A stretch of 6,438 nt of DNA, from the NCBI GenBank assembly GCA_019312705.1, contig JAFDCW010000269.1:1-6438 (forward strand), written 5' to 3'. The DNA is from Deltaproteobacteria bacterium (GTDB lineage: Bacteria; Myxococcota; Polyangia; Polyangiales; B10-G4). The position numbers and the translations under genes were made by a program. Within the stretch, counting starts at the first letter, position 1. Each line of letters starts with the position of its first letter. Of the stretch, positions 1 through 5,698 are shown piece after piece. The notes below the pieces were generated by a model. That model saw only the letters and a list, made by a program, of their open reading frames with translations, had not been told where the DNA came from and searched no databases.

Positions 1-1631
1 ACCGGGCGCTGGCCCGACTCCGGCTGGAGCGCGAGAACCTGCTGGCGGCGGCCGAGGGGGCGCTGCGAGAACCCGACACCGACCCCACGATGGCGCTGCG
101 CGCGGCCCTGGTCCTGCAGCCGGTGGTCAGCGCCTGGGGTCCGATTCGACCTCAGCTCGACCTCGTCGAGCGGTGCGTCCAGGCGGCGGCCGAGGCGGCT
201 CCGGGCGATGCTCCCGTCGATGCCCGCCTCGAGGCCCGGGCGCTCCTGGTTCGGGGGCGCTTGCGCATGACCTTCCGCGGGGCAATGGCGGCCGAGGCGG
301 ATTGGCAGAGGGCCCTCGAACTCGCCGCCGAGGCGGAGGACCCGGAGCTCGAAGGGCGCGCACGCCACGGGGTCGCGACGGCGGCGCACGTTCGGGGCGA
401 GCTCCCGGAAGCTCGTGAGCAGTATGAGCGCTCCCTCGAACTGCTGCGTCCTGAGGGCAATAGGCGGGCCCTCGGGCGCTTGTTGCTCGACCTCGGCATG
501 CTGCACGAAGAGATGGGGGATCTCGACAAGGCCCTCGATCGTGTCGACGAAGCACACGGGGCCGCGGGCGAGGTTCGGGATGACCTCGCGGGGGCCGTGC
601 TCGCTTCTCGGGGCAACGTTCACCTCGAGATGGGCCACCTCGCCCTCGCTCAGGAGAGCTTGCTCGGCGCCCTCGCGATCTGTCGCGCCGAGGGCTTCCG
701 CCTCCTCGAAGGGCAGGTCCTCGGCGACCTCGCCGTGACGACGCTCCTCCGAGGTGAGTCCGAGCAGTCATGTGCTCAGCTCGGCGCGGCCCTCTCGATC
801 CTCGAGGAGGTCGGCGACCGGCGCCTCGTTTGCGTCTTTTCGGGTTACTTGGCCGTTGCCCATCACGCGGCCGGCAACCTCGAGGCGGCGGCCGAACGCC
901 ACGACTGGGCCTATCGCGCGGCGGTCGAACTCGGCTTCCGACGATACGAGGGGATCTTCGCCGGGCTGGGGGCGATGGCCTACGCAGACCAGGGGCGGCC
1001 CGACGAAGCGGTTCGTCGCCTCGACATCTCGGTACACAGCAAGGGTGACCGCAGTGACCCGGTGATCGATGGCGTTGTCGAGCTCGCCCGAGGGCAGGTC
1101 GCCCTCGGCGAAGCCCGGGCCGCCGCGCGCACTGGGCTCTCGTCCGAGGCGGAGACGCGCTTTCGGGCGGCCCAAGCCCACGCCGGACTTCGTGCCGGCG
1201 CCCGGTCTCGGGACCTCGCCCTGGCTCAAATGCTCTTCGTCCGGGCATCGGAGACCACGGCGGCGGTCATCGGCACGCCGGAACTCGCCGAAGAGGCCCG
1301 GGTGCGGCTCACGGTGCATGCCGAGGGACGTTGGTTCCGCATCGGCGCCGAGGCCGTGACGGACCTCGGTCGGCGCAGCGCGGTCCGGCGGCTGCTCGTC
1401 GCCCTCGCTCGTCATCACCTCGCATCACCGGGCGTGCCCTTCTCGTCCGAGGGCCTCACGGCGGCCGTCTGGCCCGGCGAAAAAATGAGCCCCAAGTCGG
1501 CGAAGAACCGCCTGCACGTCTCGCTGTCGAACCTGCGCAAAACAGGCCTCGGCCCGCTCCTGGTCACAGGTGTTGGCGGTTACTTCTTCGACCCGAGCGT
1601 CGACGTGCACATCGCCGATGCCCCCGAGTAG
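1..1631 (+). CDS. TPR regulator with C-terminal winged-helix domain, 5'-partial
   Basis: The reading frame is already open at the window edge (first full codon at 3) and ends at TAG 1629-1631. The ATG at 90 is therefore probably internal; the 29 residues before it read as protein, including ERENLLAA, which resembles the ExDNLxAAL stretch following the ATPase part of AfsR/MalT-like STAND regulators. Numbering from the ATG at 90, residues about 47-355 are Ala/Leu/Glu-rich helical repeats of TPR type (for example HEEMGDLDKALDRVDEA). Residues about 404-510 form an OmpR/PhoB-like winged helix, with GRRSAVRRLL, AAVWPGEKMSPKSAKNRLHV, LSNLRKTGLGPLL and a final GGYFFDP wing. Proteins of this type in Myxococcota often carry a Ser/Thr kinase or AAA/NB-ARC ATPase at the N-terminus; that part is not in the window. 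Inferred role: cytoplasmic signal-responsive transcription factor. Its target is unknown. It converges with the lipoprotein gene ending at 1644, with no obvious intrinsic terminator between them. Confidence 0.88.
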   Translation, partial: RALARLRLERENLLAAAEGALREPDTDPTMALRAALVLQPVVSAWGPIRPQLDLVERCVQAAAEAAPGDAPVDARLEARALLVRGRLRMTFRGAMAAEADWQRALELAAEAEDPELEGRARHGVATAAHVRGELPEAREQYERSLELLRPEGNRRALGRLLLDLGMLHEEMGDLDKALDRVDEAHGAAGEVRDDLAGAVLASRGNVHLEMGHLALAQESLLGALAICRAEGFRLLEGQVLGDLAVTTLLRGESEQSCAQLGAALSILEEVGDRRLVCVFSGYLAVAHHAAGNLEAAAERHDWAYRAAVELGFRRYEGIFAGLGAMAYADQGRPDEAVRRLDISVHSKGDRSDPVIDGVVELARGQVALGEARAAARTGLSSEAETRFRAAQAHAGLRAGARSRDLALAQMLFVRASETTAAVIGTPELAEEARVRLTVHAEGRWFRIGAEAVTDLGRRSAVRRLLVALARHHLASPGVPFSSEGLTAAVWPGEKMSPKSAKNRLHVSLSNLRKTGLGPLLVTGVGGYFFDPSVDVHIADAPE

Positions 1632-1643
1632 CGGTTCAGGCGC

Positions 1644-2204
1644 TCACGCGCCGGGCAATCCCGAGCACGTCTCGTAGTCGTCGATGCACCCGGCCATACG
1701 ACGGCAGTCGGTGCACGCGGCCCCACGCGGGTCCAAGAGACAATCGCCGACGCAGTTGTCGAGCGCGCACTGGCCAGCTCCGCCGAAGCACGTAGCGCAG
1801 CCCATCGACAGGCCCACGTCGTCGCGCATGCAGTCGGTCACGCACATCTCCGCGGCGATGCAGTTCATGGCGCAGGTCTCGGCTTCGGATTCGAAGCTGG
1901 CGCCCGCCATGACGGCCTCGTCTGCGGTGTTGGTGCACGCGCCGGGGGGTAGCGTCCCGGTGTCGGCGCCGGTGCCGGTGTCGGCAGCCGTGCCCGAGTC
2001 GACGCCGCCGCCGTCGGTTCCGCCACCGGAGTCGGTCGCTGACCCGGAGTCCCCCACCATTCCAGAGTCCGTGCCTCCCGAACCCGAGTCGGCGCCGCGG
2101 CCCGAGTCGTCACCGCAACCGGTCAGGGCGAGCAGCAAAGAGAGCGCGAGAGAGAGCGCGAGAGAGAGCGGAAGGGACAAAAGACGCGAAAGGGCAAGCT
2201 TCAC
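1644..2204 (-). CDS. 14-Cys lipoprotein with DSG/DTG tether
   Basis: A 186-residue protein starting at GTG 2204, chosen because TAGGAG lies five bases upstream and the signal peptide then begins MKLALSR. The frame continues 25 codons further up to an ATG at 2279, but that extension is Arg/Pro/Ser-rich and would bury the signal. Residues 1-30 are a lipoprotein signal peptide whose hydrophobic core is a Leu-Ser-Leu-Ala repeat and whose lipobox is LTGC, with Cys30 as the lipidated residue. Residues 31-89 are a low-complexity Asp-Ser-Gly/Asp-Thr-Gly tether. Residues 90-180 hold 14 Cys, including CAMNC, CVTDC, CATC, CALDNCVGDC and CTDC. The even count suggests disulfides in an exported domain. The tether plus CxxxC style recurs in Myxococcota lipoproteins, but I recognise no named family and assign no function. 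It is the last minus-strand gene, 179 nt after its neighbour, so it may be transcribed separately. Confidence 0.82.
   Translation of the reverse strand: MKLALSRLLSLPLSLALSLALSLLLALTGCGDDSGRGADSGSGGTDSGMVGDSGSATDSGGGTDGGGVDSGTAADTGTGADTGTLPPGACTNTADEAVMAGASFESEAETCAMNCIAAEMCVTDCMRDDVGLSMGCATCFGGAGQCALDNCVGDCLLDPRGAACTDCRRMAGCIDDYETCSGLPGA
2139..2170. repeat. 12-bp tandem repeat in a signal-peptide coding region
   Basis: The + strand unit AGAGAGCGCGAG occurs twice in full (2139-2150, 2151-2162), followed by eight bases of a third copy. On the coding (minus) strand each unit gives Leu-Ser-Leu-Ala, so the repeat forms the hydrophobic core of the 14-Cys lipoprotein signal peptide. The unit is a multiple of three, so copy-number change would alter core length without breaking the frame. 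Confidence 0.85.
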
Positions 2205-2215
2205 GGGAACTCCTA
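2205..2215 (-). promoter_or_regulatory. Ribosome binding site fixing the GTG start of the 14-Cys lipoprotein
   Basis: On the minus strand TAGGAG (2215-2210) is followed by the five-base spacer TTCCC and GTG (2204-2202). This selects the GTG over the upstream in-frame ATG at 2279 and places a clean lipoprotein signal peptide at the N-terminus. Confidence 0.7.
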
Positions 2216-2233
2216 GGAGGGATGAACGGCGCA

Positions 2234-2259
2234 GCCTGTCAGCTGACGGCCTCGCCGTC
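2234..2259. other. Overlapping inverted repeats upstream of the 14-Cys lipoprotein
   Basis: GTCAGCTGAC (2238-2247) is a perfect 10-bp palindrome, extended to GCC-T-GTCAG/CTGAC-GGC (2234-2250) with one unpaired T. It overlaps a second hairpin, GACGGC-CTC-GCCGTC (2245-2259). Both lie about 30-55 bases upstream of the GTG start at 2204. They could be an operator or leader RNA structure; there is no U-run for an intrinsic terminator. Chance palindromes are frequent in GC-rich DNA. Confidence 0.3.
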
Positions 2260-2383
2260 GAGGGCCTAGGAGCTACCAACTACGGTGTGACGAGGCCGAT
2301 GGACTTCGGGTACGCCGCATTCGAGTCGTTACGGTTCTTCACGTTCTCGGCGTGCATGCGGAGTTCGCCGCGGTTCTTCCGAG

Positions 2384-3421
2384 TCAGAACCTGTAGCGCA
2401 CCATGTAGTCGGCGCACATCGGCGCACCGCCGTGGGACCTCACCTCGATGCGGAACGTGCCCGAATCGTCGAGAAAGGTCCCGAAATTGCGGAACTCGAT
2501 GGCGAAGCTGAGGGTGGTGGTGTCGTCGGCGATGGGCATGCAGCAAAAGTCGACGCCTCGGCCCTCGGGGGGACAGGTAACCCTCAAATTATCCGAGGTC
2601 CAGTCGCTCTCGTGTGAGACGCAAATCTCGCCCGAAAATCCGCCCGGGTGCATATATTCGATCTCCGGCTCGAAGCGGCCGAAGGTAGTGTCTTCGACGA
2701 CGACTTCGTACCGATCGATGTCCTGGTCCAGGTATCCCCCCGAAACATCCGCGAGGGTGAGGACATCGATGGACCCGGTGAGGGTGCTGAACTCGTCGAC
2801 GTCGTCGTCGGTCGCGTCGAGAACGGTCGCGACCGTTCCTCCGGCATCACCGTCGTCGCATCCTACGAGGCCGATGCTGAACGGCACGGTGACGCACTCG
2901 GCTACGCTTCCGGCGCAGGGGCAAGCGGCGCCGGGTTCGCGGGGCAGGGTCGCGCATCCTCCGCAGGTGTTCACCGGAGAACCGTCGCACTCGGTAGGCG
3001 GGTCTTCGATGCAGAGACCGTCCATGCAAGTCGACCCCGAGCCGCAGGTGCCGCAGGTGAGCGTACCGCCGCATCCGTCAGAGGCGTCTCCGCAGCTGGC
3101 CCCGACGTCTTCACAGGTGAGCGGCGTGCAGATGTCCTCGCCGCAGCGGTTGGGTCCGGCGCCTCCACAGATTTCGGGGGCGGTGCACTCCCCACACGAG
3201 ACCTCGTTGCCGCCCTCGTCGAACACGAGACCGCAGTTGGCCCCTGCCGCTTGGCAGGCCGATGGAATCGAGGCATCGCTGCCGGTCCCTGTGTCCAATG
3301 CGCCATCGCCGGTGGCGCCACTATCGGTCACGGCGCCGCCACCGTCGTCGCCGCAGGCGATGAGCGTCAGCGAAAACGCGATGGTGCAAGTCATGAGCAA
3401 AGCGTGCACGGTCGACTTCAT
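2384..3421 (-). CDS. Cys-rich lipoprotein, tandem paralog B
   Basis: A 345-residue protein starting at ATG 3421, with GAGGAAG five bases upstream. The frame stays open 96 codons further up, but that part is Arg/His-rich and overlaps the preceding paralog. Residues 1-23 are a lipoprotein signal with lipobox LIAC (Cys23). Residues 24-53 are an Asp/Ser/Thr/Gly tether. Residues 56-137 contain two related Cys modules, the second carrying the VGASCGDASDGCGGTLTCGTC-type signature (103-126) common in Myxococcota secreted proteins. Residues 145-177 form another Cys-rich stretch. The remainder to 345 is predicted beta-rich, with SGGYLDQDIDRYEVVVED, PGGFSGEICVSH, a Cys-Cys pair and the C-terminus VRYRF. 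The DxDxY pattern is reminiscent of PPC-type (pre-peptidase C-terminal) beta-sandwich domains, which is inference only. There are 26 Cys after the tether. It is probably a surface or periplasmic protein anchored in the membrane; its ligand is unknown. It lies 86 nt after its paralog and may be cotranscribed with it. Confidence 0.88.
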   Translation of the reverse strand: MKSTVHALLMTCTIAFSLTLIACGDDGGGAVTDSGATGDGALDTGTGSDASIPSACQAAGANCGLVFDEGGNEVSCGECTAPEICGGAGPNRCGEDICTPLTCEDVGASCGDASDGCGGTLTCGTCGSGSTCMDGLCIEDPPTECDGSPVNTCGGCATLPREPGAACPCAGSVAECVTVPFSIGLVGCDDGDAGGTVATVLDATDDDVDEFSTLTGSIDVLTLADVSGGYLDQDIDRYEVVVEDTTFGRFEPEIEYMHPGGFSGEICVSHESDWTSDNLRVTCPPEGRGVDFCCMPIADDTTTLSFAIEFRNFGTFLDDSGTFRIEVRSHGGAPMCADYMVRYRF

Positions 3422-3507
3422 GGGGGCTTCCTCGGGTGGCGGTGTCTCATAAGGTTCGTCGAAGGGAGGTCGGATTCCGATTCGCAGGGTTGCGCGGGGG
3501 TGCACCG

Positions 3508-4563
3508 TCAGAAGCGGTAGCGCACCGTGTAGTCGGCGCACATCGCGGCTCCGCCGTGGGATTTCACCTCGATGCGGAAGATGCCGGAGTTGTCGAGAAG
3601 AGCGCCGGTGCCGAGCAACTCGACCGAGAAGGCGACGGTGGTGGCGGCCTCGTCGAAAGGCATGCAACAGGAGTAGATGCCGCTGCCCTCCGGGGGACAA
3701 CTGACCCAAAGAGGCCCCAGGACGTTGTCGACCCCGTGACTGATGCAGATCTCACCAGAGAAGCCGCCCGGGTGCACGTATTCGATCTCGGGTTCAAAGC
3801 GGCCGAAGACGGTGTCGTCGACGAAGACCTCGTACCGGTCGAAGTCCTGGTCGAGGTAGCCACCGGAGTCGTCGGCGAGGGCGAGGACGTCGATGGAGCC
3901 CATCAACGTACTGAACTCGTCGACGCCGTCGTCGGTTGCGTCGAGGGTGGTCGCGACGGTTCCCCCGAAATCCCCGTCGTCGCACCATACGAGTCCGATT
4001 GGCCACGGCTCGAGGATGCACTCGGTGACGCTGCCGCTGCAGGGACACGGGCTGCCGGGGTCGCGGGGCAGGGTGGCGCATCCGCCGCAGGCGTTGATCG
4101 GGGAGCCGTCACATTCGGTCGGTGTCTCCTCGATGCAGAGGCCGCCCATGCAGTTCGACCCGGACCCGCAGGTGCCGCACGTGAGCGTGCCGCCGCAGCC
4201 GTCGGACGCGTCGCCGCAGTTCGCCCCAACATCGGTGCAGGTGAGGGGGGTGCATGTGCCTTCCCCGCAGCGATTGGGCCCGTCGCCGCCGCACACCTCG
4301 GGCGCCACGCAGTCCCCGCAACCGACAGCGGCCCCGCTTTCGTCGACGACCGAGCCGCAGTTGGCCCCGGCCGCCGCACAGGCGGCGGGCGTCGACGCGT
4401 CACCGCCGGTCCCGGTGTCTGTCGCGCTATCGCCGCCGGTGCCGCTATCGGCTACCACGCCGCTGTCGGTTGCGGCGCTGCCTCCGTCGTCGCCACAGGC
4501 GAAGAGTGCGAGCGAGAGCGCGACTGCGCCGAAAATGAGCGGAGGGTGCACGGTCGATTGCAT
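3508..4563 (-). CDS. Cys-rich lipoprotein, tandem paralog A
   Basis: A 351-residue protein starting at ATG 4563; the upstream GAAAGAAG, five bases away, is a weak ribosome binding site. Residues 1-23 are a lipoprotein signal with lipobox LFAC (Cys23), residues 24-61 a DSG/DTG tether. The rest (62-351) aligns without a gap to residues 56-345 of the next gene, and all 26 Cys after the tether appear conserved. The six-residue length difference lies wholly in the tether. In the stretch from DGSP to the conserved SH after GGFSGEIC I count about 25 mismatches in about 124 positions; divergence is greatest in the following loop (GVDNVLGPLWV against ESDWTSDNLRV). Domains are as in the paralog: two CG-rich modules, a third Cys stretch, then a beta-rich C-terminal domain with GGYLDQDFDRYEV and the VRYRF end. 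This is a clear tandem duplication. The function is unknown; binding or structural work at the cell envelope is the most that can be inferred. Confidence 0.89.
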   Translation of the reverse strand: MQSTVHPPLIFGAVALSLALFACGDDGGSAATDSGVVADSGTGGDSATDTGTGGDASTPAACAAAGANCGSVVDESGAAVGCGDCVAPEVCGGDGPNRCGEGTCTPLTCTDVGANCGDASDGCGGTLTCGTCGSGSNCMGGLCIEETPTECDGSPINACGGCATLPRDPGSPCPCSGSVTECILEPWPIGLVWCDDGDFGGTVATTLDATDDGVDEFSTLMGSIDVLALADDSGGYLDQDFDRYEVFVDDTVFGRFEPEIEYVHPGGFSGEICISHGVDNVLGPLWVSCPPEGSGIYSCCMPFDEAATTVAFSVELLGTGALLDNSGIFRIEVKSHGGAAMCADYTVRYRF

Positions 4564-4628
4564 GGAGGCTTCTTTCGCTGCGGCATCGCCCGCCGCTCTA
4601 CGTGGAGAGAGCGAATCGACAGAGTCGC

Positions 4629-4657
4629 ATAGTATCCGAATACCGTCTTGCGGGAAG
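4629..4657 (-). promoter_or_regulatory. Possible promoter for paralog A
   Basis: The gap before the tandem paralogs contains a locally AT-richer patch. On the minus strand TACTAT (4634-4629) matches four of six bases of a sigma-70 -10 box, with only a poor TTCCCG-like -35 element about 16 bases further up. Its position about 65 bases before the ATG at 4563 is suitable, but the match is weak. Confidence 0.2.
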
Positions 4658-4671
4658 TTGCCGCCGCGATC

Positions 4672-5658
4672 TCAGCTGCAGAAGTTGTAGGTCGTGCTGC
4701 CCACGATGATGTTCTCGGCGAGGGCGTCACAGGTCGTACCCCCCGGGCAGTCGAAGAGGCCGACGCGGCAGATCTTGCCGCAGAACCCGCCGCAGGCGTA
4801 CCCGGCCTCGCAATCGTCGTCGTCGGTGCAGCTGTCTCCTTGCCCTCCGGGGCCGTCGAGGCTCGAGCAGAACGTGATTCCGCGGCGGGCTCCCGTGTCT
4901 TCTCGCGCGACAGTGCAGCTGCCTCCCGGCGGGCAGCCCGTTTGGGATATCGGGTCGCACGTTCCGCTGCAGAGACTGGTCACGCCGTCCGATGCGCCGA
5001 GCAGACAGAGATTGGTGGTCCCCGGGCATTCCGCGTCGGTGCGACAGGCTCGGAGGCAGGCGGCCACGCCGAAGCCCGCGCAGATATGGCCCGGCGCACA
5101 CGCTCCGTCGGAGGAGCAAGCCGCACCCTCGACCAGCGTTCCCGCGGGCAAGCAGGATCGGCCGGTGGCGCTGGTGAGGTAACACCCCTCTCCCGCGGGG
5201 CAGCCGCACTGCGGCGAGAGAAGCCGACACGGGGACTCGTCGCAGGCCATGCCCGTGCAACCGACGCCGGCCGTGCAGGTCATGCCGGATAAACAAAGCG
5301 CGTCGTTTGGGGTGTTGCTGCACGTATTCGAAGGGGACATGCAGTCGTCGTTGGTGCATGCGATCCCGTCATTGCAATCGCTCGGCACCCGGCACTCCGG
5401 AGCCGGCCCGCTATCGTGGGGGGGCGCGGTGTCGGGGGGGGTCGCGCTGTCGGTGGGGGTCGCGCTGTCGCGGGGGGGGCCGCTGTCGGTTGGCCCGGAC
5501 GCGTCCGGGTCGGATGCATCCGGCGGCGGCGCCGTGTCCGCCCCACCATCGGCCGGGGGAGGGCTCGTATCTCTCGGGGGCGACGTCCGGCGCGAGGTCC
5601 CGCAGGCAGAGAGAATCATTGCAAAAAGGGCGAAGAAGATGAGGAGTCGAGACGACAT
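4672..5658 (-). CDS. 34-Cys lipoprotein with Pro/Asp/Thr-rich tether
   Basis: A 328-residue protein starting at ATG 5658, with AGGAAAGG four bases upstream. The frame is open a further 235 codons, but that region is a shadow of the neighbouring gene and the signal peptide begins exactly here. Residues 1-19 are a lipoprotein signal with lipobox LSAC (Cys19). Residues 20-88 are a Pro/Asp/Ser/Thr tether with imperfect DSATPTDSATPPD repeats. Residues 89-328 hold 34 Cys. The first block (89-134) has the C-x5-C-x5-C-x4-C spacing with CNDGIACTNDDC that is frequent in Myxococcota secreted proteins. Later blocks follow a CSSDGACAPGHIC / CRTDAECPG / CTDDDDCEAGYACGG pattern, recalling small disulfide-rich EGF-like repeats. 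The protein ends in NFCS. Predicted location is the outer envelope; there is no catalytic motif, so adhesion, binding or structural roles are guesses. It follows the four-Cys protein gene by 40 nt, consistent with one transcript. Confidence 0.88.
   Translation of the reverse strand: MSSRLLIFFALFAMILSACGTSRRTSPPRDTSPPPADGGADTAPPPDASDPDASGPTDSGPPRDSATPTDSATPPDTAPPHDSGPAPECRVPSDCNDGIACTNDDCMSPSNTCSNTPNDALCLSGMTCTAGVGCTGMACDESPCRLLSPQCGCPAGEGCYLTSATGRSCLPAGTLVEGAACSSDGACAPGHICAGFGVAACLRACRTDAECPGTTNLCLLGASDGVTSLCSGTCDPISQTGCPPGGSCTVAREDTGARRGITFCSSLDGPGGQGDSCTDDDDCEAGYACGGFCGKICRVGLFDCPGGTTCDALAENIIVGSTTYNFCS
5418..5479. repeat. Three poly-G tracts and short tandem repeat in a tether coding region
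   Basis: The + strand has G runs of seven (5418-5424), eight (5434-5441) and eight (5472-5479) within 62 bp, read as Pro codons of the 34-Cys lipoprotein on the minus strand. Between the later two, a unit of GTCGCGCTGTCG followed by a G-rich stretch repeats with an 18-bp period, encoding the DSATPT/DSATPP tether repeats. Single-base slippage in any run would shift the frame. Confidence 0.75.
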
Positions 5659-5698
5659 GACGCCTTTCCTACGCCGGTCGACGGCGGAGCTTCCTCGG

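Larger units (their letters stand above)
2384..4577 (-). repeat. Tandem gene duplication including the ribosome binding site
   Basis: Two copies (4577 to 3508 and 3433 to 2384) are homologous from the ribosome binding site to the stop codon. The leaders read CGAGGAAGCCCCC-ATG and CGAAAGAAGCCTCC-ATG, each followed by a conserved TCGACCGTGCAC. The last codons (VRYRF, TGA stop) also match. The proteins align without gaps outside the tether, and the 86-nt spacer separates the copies. Confidence 0.85.

Noticed and set aside
127..1248. Long minus-strand open frame of 373 codons opposite the regulator
   Set aside because: Its product is almost entirely Arg/Pro/Gly, typical of an antisense shadow in GC-rich coding DNA; the plus-strand frame has TPR and winged-helix sequence.
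1644..1935. CxxC motifs as cytochrome c heme sites
   Set aside because: Neither CATC nor CTDC is followed by His, so the heme attachment motif is absent.
3422..3709. N-terminal extension of paralog B into paralog A
   Set aside because: Arg/His-rich out-of-frame reading of the paralog; the real start has a good ribosome binding site and signal peptide.
1684..4632. Long plus-strand open frames opposite the lipoprotein genes (1684-2511, 2448-3452, 3436-4632)
   Set aside because: Low-complexity Pro/Ser/Ala/Val/Gly composition, no signal or domain, and the minus-strand frames have signal peptides, lipoboxes and ribosome binding sites.
5418..5500. G-rich repeats as a CRISPR array
   Set aside because: Units are short, adjacent, in frame and encode tether residues; there are no unique spacers.
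1644..5658. MYXO-CTERM sorting signals on the Cys-rich proteins
   Set aside because: None of the four ends in a hydrophobic helix plus basic tail; all are anchored by an N-terminal lipobox instead.
5672..5686. Hairpin CGCCG-loop-CGGCG just after the four-Cys gene as a terminator
   Set aside because: Only five base pairs, no U-run, and it lies within the 40-nt gap before a closely spaced gene.
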